DNA of 64,000 bases, taken from NCBI GenBank assembly GCA_036023115.1, contig JAYKKT010000086.1, positions 11,485,501-11,549,500 of the forward strand, read 5' to 3'. The translations under genes were made by a program, and so were the position numbers. Below are positions 42,662 through 53,965 of the stretch, piece after piece. A model generated the notes under the pieces. That model ran no database searches. It saw nothing but the letters and a program-made list of their open reading frames with translations, and was not told the DNA's origin. The DNA comes from Brasenia schreberi. Lineage: Eukaryota > Streptophyta > Magnoliopsida > Nymphaeales > Cabombaceae. The number at the start of each line of letters is the position of its first letter. Position 1 is the stretch's first letter.

Positions 42662-43845
42662 GATGCCCCTCTTTGGCCTTGTCCAAATAGATTTGGATAA
42701 GGGCAAAGATGACAAACACCCCTTTTAATGTCTCCCTAGATCTAGCCACGAAGAATATGGGATCGTCCCATTTTAGCAAAAATCTCAATTTTACAAACTC
42801 TGGTAGGAGGAGATATCATGCCAAAGGGTTTTACTATGGAATCTGGTCCTAAATGGGATCATGTCCATGCAAGTACCATGCGTGGAATGCAGACGACATG
42901 GGTGGGGTGCCAAGAGTGGCGACCTCCCAGAGACCAGATGTAGTCGAACTCTAGAGACTTACAAGGTCTCTTGCTCCAAGTGAGCAAATCCTATGCTGTT
43001 CGATGTTCGGTTTTCAAAACTTATTTACAAAACTATTTACAAAAGGGACAACTGTCCTGAGCCTCGATCCTAAGGATCTCGAGCTCTTCGTGCTTGCCTT
43101 TGTTTGAGTCTTAACACTCGCTTATCTAGCGGAGGTTTTATAAGAAAACAAGCTTCATTTCAAATCCCTACGCCTTACTCGAAACGTCGAATTCTCAAAC
43201 AAGATGAAATTCAAGTAAGTAAATCCTATTTTTACTTTAGGATTCCTTGAAATGAACCATGCTTTAGCTTGGGATAAGCCAGGGATGGGAAAGAGATACC
43301 ACGGTCCCTTCTGAAGCGTCCCGTGGTTTAAGGCATAGAAGGCGGAAAACTGCTCTTTTTGAGCTTTTTGGCCTCTTTTCCCTTTTTTTCATAGAGGGTC
43401 TCCCTTTGGGAGTATTTTTTCTTTAATCCCTCTTTTTCATAAGAGAATCGATTTTTTTTTTTTTTTTTTTTCTTTTTGAAGTCTGGTTTCTTTCTTTTGG
43501 AAAGAGACTTTAAATGGGAAATTCCCTTTTGTTTGGGCCTTTGTTTTCCTTTTGGAAGGAGAAGAGAAGAGGGGAGGACTTATCCCAAGCCTACACTCGA
43601 TCCATTCCCGATCAGCCTATTTAGAAATAGCACGTACTACTTGCAAGTATCTTGCTATGTTGAACTAGGCCTTTCTTTGTAAGAAGAAGGATTTTGAAAT
43701 GCAACCACGATTTTGAAAACTCCACTCTTTCACAAGTGCGAATTCTCTCCCTTAGGGTCACACGAGTTCGCCTTTGCACCTTATTCACACGTCTCAGGGC
43801 AGCTATCCCTCTAAAATTTTCGAAAACTGGAATTTAATCCAGATC
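42662..43845 (-). other. E2 3' noncoding region, PPT stem and polypurine tract
   Basis: GATG, then the complement of AAAGAGGGG (42666-42674), then the CCAAAT...ATTTGG stem (42675-42704). A long T run at 43450-43471 (A run in sense) is unique in length among copies. No ORF is supported. Confidence 0.8.
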
Positions 43846-46800
43846 CTACACATGATACTTCTTTAAGTATTGAATATTGATAGGATCTGCTAAATTCCTA
43901 CCTTCTACATCGATCAACCAATACGAATTGTTCGTAGTGGTTGCTCGTACAACATAAGGTCCATCCCAGTTGGGGCGCCACTTGCCTAGGGGGTGTGGGC
44001 CACGATGGTGGATGGTTTTTAAGACCAGATCTCCCACTTCAAAGTGGCGAGGTCTCATATGTTTGCTGTAATGTCGGGCTATCCTTTGCCGGTATGCACG
44101 AGCATGATCCATAGCAAGGAGTCGCCTCTCATCTAGCAAATCTAGTTCGGCCATCCTAGCATGCTGAAGCGTCTCTAGGGGGAGGTCGAGTGCAATGGAT
44201 GTATGGAATGAATGCAGTTGGGTATGAATGGGAAGGATGGCGTTTGTGCCATAGACCAATTCGAATGGTGTGGCATTCGTGGGAGTCCGGATGGAAGTCC
44301 TATAAGCCCATAAGGCTTCATCCAGCTTCTCATGCCACCTCCTACCCTTCTCTAAGGTCTTCTCAATGATACCAATGAGAGTCTTGTTTGTGGCTTCGGC
44401 TTGGCCGTTGCCTTGAGGGTAGTAGGGCGAGGAGAAGTGGTGAGTTATGCCATACGTGTTGCACAACTTAACCATCCGCTCGTTTTTGAATGGGGTACCA
44501 TTATCAGACACAAGGTCTCGTGGAACCCCAAATCGAGCCAAGATATTCCTCCGGATGAAAGCCACCACATGTTGCCCCATTACATTCGTTAGGGAAATGG
44601 CTTCCACCCACTTGGAGAAATACTCCGTGGCTGCTAAAATAAAACGATGCCCATTCGAGGCCTTCGGAAATATGGGGCCTACAATGTCAAACGCCCACAT
44701 GGTAAATGGCCAGGGGCTGACCACGGAATGCAATGCAGATGAAGGGATATGAATGGCGTGCCCATGCACTTGACATGGATGACACTTCCTAACATGATCG
44801 TGACAATCCTTTTTCAGGGTGGACCAAAAATAACCCCCTCTAAGTATTTTCATTGCCATCATGTTGGCATTAACATGACCTCCACATTCTCCATCGTGGA
44901 ACTCGTGCATCACTATTCTAGCCTCCTCTAGGTCGATACACCTAAGCAGAATGCCGGTAAAACTCTTTTTGTATAAGACCCCACCCAGAATGGTGTATCG
45001 GGTCGAAATCTTACGAATGAATGCCCTATCTTTGGATGTGGCATCCTCGGTGAATCCCCCATTTTCTAAAAATTGTTTTATGTCATAGAACCAGGGTTTT
45101 TCAATAGACTCTGGGTTGTTTTGGCAAATATCCAAGTCGTGTGTGGATGGATGGGGCGCATGCCATATTTCCAAAGATCTGGTCCCTGAAATGGGATCGA
45201 CCTTCAGGGCTGAACCCAAGGAAGAGAGGGCATCGGCGATGCCATTGTCCTCTCTTCCTACGTGTGTGAGCTTACACGATTGGAAGGATTGGACCAATCG
45301 AGTGGCCAACTCGTGATATGGAAGTAGTTTCTCATTACGTACTTGCCAAATTTTTAAAATCTGATTTATGACAAGGAGCGAATCTCCAAAGACCTCGATG
45401 CATGATGCCCCTAGAGTTTTCGAAATCCTTAAGCCTTGTATGAGTGCTTCATACTCAGCTACGTTGTTGGAACATTCGAAATCTAAGCGGACCGCTATGG
45501 GAATCTCGCCCTTTTCAGGGGAGATTAGGATGATCCCGGCACCAGCCCCTCGTTGGTTTCGTGCCCCGTCGAAGTGCATCTTCCACACTTGGTTTTCAAA
45601 AGAATTTGCCAAAATGTGGTTTTGAAAATGGTTTTGCAATATGCCTTCATCAGGCATTTCGACAAGAGTGGGATATGCGTCCTCCAAGGGGAAGTCAGCC
45701 ACGTAATCTGCTAGGGCTTGCCCCTTAACGGAGATCTGGTGATGGTATTTTAGATCATACTCCATTAGAAGGAGTTGCCATTTGCCCAATCTACCCGTGA
45801 GGATGGGTTTTTCGAACAAGTGCTTGATTGGATCAAGCTTGGACACTATCCAGATCTCATGATCTAGGAAGTAGTGTCTGAATTTCTGGCAGGCCCAGAC
45901 TAGGGCCAAGCACGTCTTCTCCATGGCTTGATAATTTCGTTCATAAGCCAAGAGAGTTTTCGAAATATAGTAGATGGCATACTCCTTATGGGTGTCATCC
46001 TCGTATTGAGCCAACAGGGCTCCTAAAGCGTTTACATGCACGGAGATGTATAATAAAAGCGGTTTTCCTTGCTTTGGAGGATTCAAAACGGGGGGATTAA
46101 CCAAGTATGCCTTTAGTCTCTCGAAGGACTTTTGGCATTCGTCATCCCATAAGAATTTCGTACCCTTCCTCAACAGTTTGTTGAAGGGTTCGCATCTAGT
46201 TGCCAGATTCGATATGAATCGGCGCACAGATTGTAATCGACCCTGGAGGCTACGGACTTGGGTGAGATTGGAGGGTGGAGCCATGTCTATGATGGCTCGA
46301 CACTTAGAGGGGTCGACTTCTATTCCCCTTTGGCTCACCATAAAGCCTAGAAGCTTTCCTGATTCTACCCCGAACACACATTTTTGAGGATTTAGCTTTA
46401 CTTTGTAAAGCCTAAGCCTTTCGAAAATCTTTTGTAAACATTCGATATGGGTGCATCGGGTTTTGGATTTTGCCAAGAGATCATCTACATACACTTCTAC
46501 AAGCTCGTGAATTTGATCATGGAAGATCGTGTTCATGGCTCGTTGGTATGTTGCGCCGGCATTTTTCAAACCAAAGGGCATGACTGTATAGCAGTACGTG
46601 CCCCATGGGGTTGTGAAGGCGGTCTTACCCTGATCTCGTGGGCTTAGTTTGATTTGATTATAGCCTGAATAGCCATCCATAAATGAAAACATTTCATGAT
46701 TTGCAGTACTATCGACTATCAAATCTATGTTTGGTAAAGGATAATTATCCTTTGGAGTGGCTTTATTCAGGTTTCTGAAATCGATGCATATTCGAATTTT

Positions 46801-47532
46801 CCCATTGGTTTTTCGAACTACAACGATATTTGACAACCAATCAGAATACGCAATGGGTTTTATAAATCCGGCTTTTAGCAGATCTTCTAAACCCTCTTTG
46901 ACTTGCGTGTGTACATTCGGGTGTATTTTCCTAAGCTTCTGCTTTATTGGTTTTACACCTATATCTAAGGGAAGACGATGCTCGACTATGCTGGGATCTA
47001 TGCCCGGCATGTCTTCATACGTCCATGCAAACACATCTAAATAGGTTTGTAGAAATGCAATGAATGCTAACTTTTCAGTTTCATGCAAGCATGCGCCTAT
47101 TTTGATGGTTTTGGGATTGGAATCATCCCCTAGGTTCACCTCTACGAAATCTCCTCCTACTAATTGGGAAGGTCTTTCAAAATCGAGAATTCTATGAAAT
47201 TCTGGGAGCTCAGAAGTGGGATCTTCCTCAAGGGGATCCACTTCCGGGCTTTGATCATTCTCGTGGGCTATAGACCCGAGGGAACTTGATGCGTGGTTTT
47301 CAAAATAACCTGGTTTTGTACTTGGATTTTCAAGTGATTTCGAAATTTTTGGTCTGGCTATGCAGACAACGTCTCTTTCGAAATCCTTTTCTTTCGCCAA
47401 AGTCATACCAGGAGCAGCTATGTACAAAATCTTTTTGGTATTTTCCAAATTTTCGATTTTTTTGGGTTTTTGTAAAACAAGAACTTTGGGAACTATACAA
47501 AGCACACTTTTTTTGAATTTTTGTTTTTCCAT
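43846..47532 (-). CDS. pol: E2 Pol polyprotein: RT, RNase H, archaeal-type RNase H, integrase (1228 aa)
   Basis: This enzyme set copies element RNA to DNA and inserts it. Domains by residue: lysine-rich linker 1-150; reverse transcriptase about 200-440 with YVDD at 348-351; first RNase H about 490-610, in which the usual catalytic Asp is absent (YISVHVNALGALLAQ); and a complete archaeal-type RNase H about 645-775 (D655, E693, D717, D767). Integrase follows, with zinc-binding H879, H886, C917, C920 and catalytic D949, D1010, E1046 (DD35E). GPYVV lies near 1191. There is no chromodomain and no protease, which sits in the gag ORF. The start is the first in-frame ATG. An 8-A run just upstream (7 in E1) separates it from the frame used before. 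No internal stop was found. Confidence 0.95.
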   Translation of the reverse strand: MEKQKFKKSVLCIVPKVLVLQKPKKIENLENTKKILYIAAPGMTLAKEKDFERDVVCIARPKISKSLENPSTKPGYFENHASSSLGSIAHENDQSPEVDPLEEDPTSELPEFHRILDFERPSQLVGGDFVEVNLGDDSNPKTIKIGACLHETEKLAFIAFLQTYLDVFAWTYEDMPGIDPSIVEHRLPLDIGVKPIKQKLRKIHPNVHTQVKEGLEDLLKAGFIKPIAYSDWLSNIVVVRKTNGKIRICIDFRNLNKATPKDNYPLPNIDLIVDSTANHEMFSFMDGYSGYNQIKLSPRDQGKTAFTTPWGTYCYTVMPFGLKNAGATYQRAMNTIFHDQIHELVEVYVDDLLAKSKTRCTHIECLQKIFERLRLYKVKLNPQKCVFGVESGKLLGFMVSQRGIEVDPSKCRAIIDMAPPSNLTQVRSLQGRLQSVRRFISNLATRCEPFNKLLRKGTKFLWDDECQKSFERLKAYLVNPPVLNPPKQGKPLLLYISVHVNALGALLAQYEDDTHKEYAIYYISKTLLAYERNYQAMEKTCLALVWACQKFRHYFLDHEIWIVSKLDPIKHLFEKPILTGRLGKWQLLLMEYDLKYHHQISVKGQALADYVADFPLEDAYPTLVEMPDEGILQNHFQNHILANSFENQVWKMHFDGARNQRGAGAGIILISPEKGEIPIAVRLDFECSNNVAEYEALIQGLRISKTLGASCIEVFGDSLLVINQILKIWQVRNEKLLPYHELATRLVQSFQSCKLTHVGREDNGIADALSSLGSALKVDPISGTRSLEIWHAPHPSTHDLDICQNNPESIEKPWFYDIKQFLENGGFTEDATSKDRAFIRKISTRYTILGGVLYKKSFTGILLRCIDLEEARIVMHEFHDGECGGHVNANMMAMKILRGGYFWSTLKKDCHDHVRKCHPCQVHGHAIHIPSSALHSVVSPWPFTMWAFDIVGPIFPKASNGHRFILAATEYFSKWVEAISLTNVMGQHVVAFIRRNILARFGVPRDLVSDNGTPFKNERMVKLCNTYGITHHFSSPYYPQGNGQAEATNKTLIGIIEKTLEKGRRWHEKLDEALWAYRTSIRTPTNATPFELVYGTNAILPIHTQLHSFHTSIALDLPLETLQHARMAELDLLDERRLLAMDHARAYRQRIARHYSKHMRPRHFEVGDLVLKTIHHRGPHPLGKWRPNWDGPYVVRATTTNNSYWLIDVEGRNLADPINIQYLKKYHV

Positions 47533-47647
47533 TGTTTTTGGTTTTTCTTGTTTTTCGATTTTTTTTGGATTTTAAGTTTTCAAATGTTTTTGGTATTTTT
47601 AGAAAAAGGGATCTTCCGTCATACCTACAAAGGGAAAACACTATGGG

Positions 47648-50514
47648 TTAGACTCGGAATAGGAGGTCTAAACCATAGGTCTCTTCTAAGACAGGCTCCG
47701 GGGCACCCTTGACCCAGGTGGTCACAGGGGGTGGCTCCGGCGGTATTCGGGGAGTATAGCCGATCCCATATCGGCTTGGGTTGGCCCTAGGAAGGATGGG
47801 CTCTAGGAGACCCTGGTTTTGTGCCCCTAGACTTTTGTAGGGCGTGTAGCCCATGTTCAATAACATGTTCCACGACCTTTTGTTTTTTGAAAAGATGGGA
47901 TATAAGTCGTGGTCCTGGAACATGCTATCGTCCATATGAGGCTCGTATGGCCTTTTGTCCAGGGGTTTTGGAAATAGGGAACGCTTGGGTTTTCCTAGGA
48001 GGATTAGAGTCGGGAGGGGGCCTGCTTTAGGCGGCCCCTTCACACATACAACCTTCCTAGGGTTGTTCAACACGAGCCGAGGTGGCTCAACCATAATTTG
48101 CCCCAGGTTAGCCTCTTGGGCCTGGGAGCTTGATAAACAAGGGGAGTTTATGATCCCCTGAAGTTGTGGGTGACTCTCACCTAGGATCACTACGACTTGG
48201 TCCCTAAAAGGGATTTTGACACACTTGTGGAAGGTGTATGGCACAGCGCACAAACTGTGTATCCAGGGTCTTCCCAGCAACAGGTTATAATGGGGGTGGA
48301 TGTCCAAGACATGGAACACCCCCGTGTGTTCGATCCCTCCCGTTTCCATTGGGAGTTCGATGGATCCTAAAGGCCTAGACGCATTCCCATCGTATCCAGT
48401 GATAACGATGGGGCTTGGGTTCACTGAAGTCAAGGTGACTCCGATTTTGTACGCCACGTGAAGTGGAAGGATGTTGAGCCCTCCTCCACCATCGACTAGG
48501 CACCTGTCCAGAGAGTGGTTGTTTAGAACCACCTCGATATGCAGGGCCTGGTTATGGGTTTCGTAGGGTCTATCCACATCATCTTCCGAAAAAGTGATGG
48601 GCGATTTTGCTCCTAACAAAGCCACTTGGGCAGACAAGGATTCCGGACTTATGTTCGAATCAACCTTGGCCCTTTCTAGAATTTTCTCTAAGACAAGTCT
48701 ATGCCTAGGCGAGGTTTTGATAAGCTCTAGGATAGACATGTGAATAGGAATCTTTGAAAGGTGGTTTTCGAAATCATAAGGATTTAGGATGATTTTGTCC
48801 TTATCTGCTTTTGGCAGACCACTAGGGATACATGCTTTTGAGGGGCCAGGCACACTGACCACCTTTTGAGCACCTTGAAGGTGCGGGGGTTGGTAGATCC
48901 TCCCGGATCTAGTGACTTCCCCCACGACCAGCCTAGGGTTTGCGCTAGACTTGGCTCTAAGGATGAGCTGAGGAAAACCTTGGATTTTCAAAACTGGTTT
49001 TGGGGTTTCCACTTTTGATGGTCCCCGAATGACGACTTGTGCGGGCCTCTTGTATAATACAAGGATGGGCGCACAAGCAGGTCGACCAGGTTCGGGCTTT
49101 CGCGCTAGTTCCTTGGAAATGGTGAGGGTACATACCTCCTTTCCTTTCCCACTGCCATTGGCGTGTTTGGGAAAGGGTTCCTTGAAGATAGCTTGAGGTG
49201 GCTCAGATTCCGCAGTGACCTGGAGCCGGCCCTCCGCTATCAAGTTCTCAATTTTATTTAGAAGAGAGAAGCACCGTTTGGTATCATGGCCTTTAAGCCG
49301 ATGATACTTGCAAAATCGGTTTAAATACCCCCCTTTGGACGTGACTCCTTCGGGGATTTCAGGGAGTTCGATCATGCCCTGGGCAAGTAGGAGGTCTAGG
49401 ACTTCCGACACAGGTTGCCCCAGCGGAGTGTACTCCCGTTTTTCAATTGGTTTTGAAAAATTGCGCTCTCTCTTATTTTCTATTTTTTCAAAATTTTTAG
49501 AAGTGCCCGCCATGCCTGGATCCACCCGGACATTGGCGATTTTATGGGGCTTTGCCCCTTTGTCCGTTGTGGGCAGCCCATATGCGATGGGCTTTTCCAC
49601 ACGTGTTTTGGGAACGGCACTTCCTTTCCATAAGTGGTCGTATGTCCCTTTTCGCAAGTTGGTTTCGAAAGGGAAGCCTTTTTGATCAACTTATGGAAAG
49701 TTGAAATCTCATGGAGCGAGAGAAGGGTTTTTAACTCGCTTTTGAAATTATCCAGGATGAGCATTACTGCGCATCCTTCGGATATAGGCTCTCGCACTTG
49801 GCCTAAAAGAGACCTCCATCTTATAATGAAGGCATGCACGTCTTCGTTCATGCCTTGCTTTGTATCCCTTAAAGTATTTAGGGTTGGCGTGACTTCCACG
49901 TTGTGTGCAAATCTTTGCATGAAGCAGTTCGCTAACTCTTCAAAAGTAGCGAACTGGCTTAAGTCGTAGGAAGCCAGCCATTTGGCAGCTGTGCCTTTAA
50001 GGGATAGAGGGAACCAATACACCCATTTCATCGAGTCCTTTTTCTTCTTATGGGCTCGACGTGAGAAAAGCTGCAAGTGAGACCTAGGGTCTCCCATGCC
50101 ATCATACCGATGGAAGTTCGGTATTTCATCGTCACTGTCTGTTTCGTAATCCATAGGAAGGAAATCAGACAGGGCGTAGCTTCTTTTCTCTTTATTTTGC
50201 CCTTTCAGCAGCTGCTGTAGGGCTTTACGGTCCTTTTGTGTGAAGGACTCGTGGTATTGGTTGCCTTCCATTATGGAGGCTTCTTTTTGCTTGCGAGGTT
50301 TTTCAATTTTCTTTTTAGGCCTTTGTTCACCGTTTGATGAACACGAATCGCCTACTTCAGCCTCTTGGCTGAGAGCATCGATTTTGGCCTCAAATTCCCT
50401 TCTCAAGTCCTCGATTTCATCTAGTTTTATTTTGTTTTTGAAAATCCTCCTAGAGTGAGAACTTGATGCGCATGAGCCTTGGCTCGACACTTCACTTGGA
50501 TTGGATTTTGACAT
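47648..50514 (-). pseudogene. gag: E2 Gag-protease with 1-nt frameshift
   Basis: It is the same protein as E1 Gag-protease. The ATG is at 50514. The frame breaks at about 49668-49671, where a run of four A (plus strand) in E1 is three in E2. The first frame then runs out at 49480, and the rest, including zinc knuckle and protease (DGGGGLNILP), continues in the second frame to 47648. The C-terminus ends ETYGLDLLFRV, about 25 residues longer than E1, because E2 keeps the base that E1 lost. The break lies after the capsid domain, so a truncated capsid without knuckle or protease would be made. It could also be a sequencing error in a short homopolymer. Confidence 0.88.
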
Positions 50515-50539
50515 GCTTTTCAAGCTTTTTCAAAATTTC

Positions 50540-50562
50540 CTAAGTGAAAACAAAGAAAACAA
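50540..50562 (-). promoter_or_regulatory. Splice-acceptor-like site before E2 gag
   Basis: In element sense this is a U-rich tract ending CACTTAG, 26 nt before the gag ATG. It matches the E1 site in layout although several bases differ. Confidence 0.4.
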
Positions 50563-50632
50563 GTTAAAACGACACCTTTATAAAGTTTTCGCAAGACTCC
50601 TACAAGTAAACTCGATTTTTGAAAAGGCTCAC

Positions 50633-50650
50633 GTCCCACCGGGCGTGCCA
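50633..50650 (-). other. Primer-binding site of E2
   Basis: It is the reverse complement of TGGCACGCCCGGTGGGAC, 5 nt from the LTR end. Confidence 0.85.
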
Positions 50651-50655
50651 ATCTC

Positions 50656-53600
50656 TGTAGACGCACGAAAATCCCCGCCTCTTTGCCCCTTTCGTGGCTT
50701 GGAGTGGATCTTATCGTGCGTCTAAGGCCTATGTATAAAAACAGGGCGTGCCAGCTAGCTTTCTTAAGCTAGCGAAGATATATCAATACTGACTTCTAAA
50801 CGTGGCGACTGTGAGCAAGTGAGCTCTTGTCGTCGCAGACCTTCTTGCACCGATGCGCAAGGGTCAGTCTGTACGCTTTTGCAAAAATCGAGTTTTTGGG
50901 AGAAAGTCTACGAAACGGTTCGAGGTGTCTATTTCGGGTCTTTAAGATGCGATTGCATGTTTTAGATCACGTGGATTTGCACGTGCCTAAGTCTTTTCTT
51001 TTATCCCTTTTTGGGTCGCCTAGTTTGTGTGTTATGAACACTCCACTACATGGGCGAATTCGAGCGGGGGTTGCTTCGATGCAATATGCGTCCTACCTCG
51101 TGGTATGGCGTAGATGCAATGCAAACTCACGCTACTCCAAAGGGAAAACCCGAAATGTAAAGACAATACGGAAGGGAAATAACAGAAGGGAAATAACCGA
51201 AGGGAAATAACCGAAGGGAAATAACCGAAGGGAAATAACCGAAGGGAGATACGTATATATCTTAGGTATATGAGCCCTTACTCGGGTCTTGCAAATAAGA
51301 GCGAAGGCTCAATGTGGGTGCGTGTTTGAATTGAAAGACTTACACACACGACATGAAATTAAACCCAAATATAAATTGCAGTATGGCCTTGACTAAGGTC
51401 TTGGGAGTAAGAGCGAAGGCTCAATGTGTGTGAGAGTGCTTGAATTGAAGTACTACACACACGACATAAATGAAACCCAAATATAAATTGCAATAAGGCC
51501 TTTACTAAGGTCTTGGGAGTAAGAGCGAAGGCTCAATGTGTGTGAAAGTGCTTGAATTGAAAGACTTACTCACACGACAAGAAATAAAACCCAAATAGTA
51601 TAGGTCGGCCCTTACTTGGGTCTTTCAAATAAGAGCGAGAGCTCAATGTGTGTGAGAGTGTTTAAATTGAAAGACTTACTCACACGACATGAAATAAAAC
51701 CCAAATAGTATAGGTCGGCCCTTACTTGGGTCTTTCAAATAAGAGCGAAAGCTCAATGTGTGTGAGAGTGTTTAAATTGAAAGACAACACACCCAACTTA
51801 AACAAAACCCTTCGGAAATGAAATATATACGTACACTTATATATTAGGGGCTGATTAGGCCCGTGTGTGTTCAAAGTTGTGCACGACTAAGAGAGTGCAC
51901 GTGTGTGGTTGTGCCAAGCCACGTTATTACAAGCGGGGGGAGACTAGGCTCCGTTATTACAACCCCGTATCGAATTGAATTTCAAGCAAGCGTATGACTA
52001 AAGACCGAGTTTAGAAACTTACAAGTAGCTGGTCCGTAGAGGTCTTGCTTGAGCGTGGCCTTGGCTTTGGGCTGTAAACGGGAGCTCCGCGAAGGTGTGT
52101 GACCAAGAGTGCTGGCCGGCTGCAAATGGGCGTGGGATGGACGCCTCGAAGGGGACCGGTGGCAAGTGGGCGGCGCCTCCAAGTAGGGAGTTTAGAGTGG
52201 CTGACTAAGTGGGTCTTAGGGTCACTAGGGAAGTTAGGTACTAAGGGAAAATGGCCCTAAAAGGTGAGCTAGTGGGAAGGCCAAAGAGGACGCCTAGGGG
52301 GGTCGGCCGAATGGGAGATGGTGGCTGAGCGGTGGCCAGCCACTTGGGTTATCCTAGGTTCGGCTAGGCTTAGATGGTGGCGGCAAAGAGGTGGAACTAA
52401 GGGGAAGGTGGGTGGCTAAGAGTGGAGAGGTGGTAGAGAGTGGTTTTGAGGGAGTTAGGGGAACTTACCGAATGGGAAGGAGTGGCGGCAAAGGTGGCTG
52501 TCGGCTGGTGGAAGATGGGAGAAGGAGAGGGCCCGGCTGAGTGGTGGAGTGGTTCCCGGCTGGGGGGGGCAGTGATGGTGGACGAAAGAGGGAGAGTGGC
52601 GGAGCAGGTGGCGGCTGGTGGGGTTGGAGCTGCTGGGAAGACGGGTGAGAGATGGGAGAGGAAGAGGGCCCGGCTGGGTGGTGGAGTGGTTCCCACTTGG
52701 AAAACCCGCCCACAAGGAGGGGGGTTTAAATAGGGGATGGGTAGGTCGGTTAGGGCTGGGCTGTGGGTAGTGGTTAGGTGGTTTAGGTAGGGTGGTATGT
52801 AGATAAGGTGGGCTGGATGGGATTGGGCCAGATATTTTAAAACTAGGTGTTTGGGAAAATCGTGGGCTAAGGGTGGTTTAGGGCTAGGTTAGGTGGTTGG
52901 GTTTTAGGGTGAGGTTTAGTGAGCTAGGTTAGGTGGTTTAGGCTAGGTTTAGGCTAGGATTAGGGAAATTAATCTAGGTTTAGGGAAGGATTAGGGGAGT
53001 GGGTTAGGTGATTAGGTCGGGATTAGGCCGGGATTAGGGAAGTGGGTTAGGTGATTAGGTTCAAATTAGGGGTGGATTAGGGGTTTAGGCTAGGTTTAGG
53101 TATTTTTGGCTAGGTTTAGGTGAGGGAGCTCCCTTAGCATGGCCCATAGACCTTGATCACCCCATGTTGGTGCAGCCCTAGGTTAGGTTTTAGCTAATTA
53201 CAAGCTTAAACCCACTCAATTAGGCTAAACCACAAGATTAAACCCAAACTTGACACACAAGTCAAGCTTAATACAACACTCTTGATATTTATCACCCCCA
53301 CTCTCTCTCATGCCCAATATCCCACGTGAATTTCAAGTGGGCCCCACCTCCATTTATGAGAAGGTGATGTGGGCCATGGATATGGATATTGGATTGGATT
53401 TCTGGATCCAAATCCAAATCCAAATCCACATATGGGTTTGGATTGGAATCTGGATATATATGGTCCAGATCCAATCCAAACTGAACTCTGACTCCTTCGG
53501 GCCGGGTTCGAGACGGACGATTCGTGCGGGGCCTGACAGCATCAGTGCTCCGTCTGCGTTGGGTCTTCGCCAACATGGTCGCCCGCCTCCGTTTCTGCCT

Positions 53601-53960
53601 TCCGGAGATGACTTCAAATGATATTTTGGTAAGAACAGGGTCTTGGACGTTCGAGATCCTGGGATGTGAATGAGATGCAAGAGATGCTGTGCCGGGCTCG
53701 ACAGGTGCTCCGGTTCCGGGCTCTTCTTGGCTCTCCTGGTCCTGTCTTGATCGAGCCAAGCCACTTCGGGGTTTCAAAACATGTTTTAAAAGGGTTTTCA
53801 AAAGCTATATCATATGTTTTTGAAAGATAAAGTTTAAAACATATATACAGGGTTTGTTTGGAAGGCTCCTGGGTTTCCAAACTCAAAAATGGCCCTTTGG
53901 GGCTGCTTGTATCAAAACCAGATTTGTTTAAGAAATTCGTGGGATTTCGGGGTGTTTACA
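50656..53960 (-). repeat. 5' LTR of E2 (LTR C, 3305 bp)
   Basis: It begins TGTAGACGCACG (G to A against LTR B) and ends GGTGTTTACA. It has six 14-bp units (51165-51250) against seven in B, which accounts exactly for the 14-bp length difference. Other differences seen: GGCTGTAAACG against GGCTGCAAACG, and TAGGTATTTT against TAGGCATTTT. The TATA-like box is at 52725-52732. Confidence 0.95.
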
Positions 53961-53965
53961 ATATC
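53961..53965 (+). repeat. Target-site duplication of E2, right (ATATC)
   Basis: It matches 39338-39342. Confidence 0.95.

Larger units (their letters stand above)
39343..53960 (-). mobile_element. E2: young full-length Tat-lineage LTR retrotransposon
   Basis: 14,618 bp on the minus strand: 5' LTR 50656-53960, primer-binding site 50633-50650, gag-protease with one frameshift, intact pol, 3' noncoding, polypurine tract, 3' LTR 39343-42661. The flanking duplication is ATATC. It lies head-on inside the pol of E1, a member of the same subfamily. The LTRs differ by one 14-bp unit and at least three substitutions. Confidence 0.96.

Noticed and set aside
44000..47532. Chromodomain or chromovirus affiliation
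   Set aside because: The integrase C-terminus ends shortly after GPYVV with no chromodomain, and the dual RNase H points to the Tat lineage.
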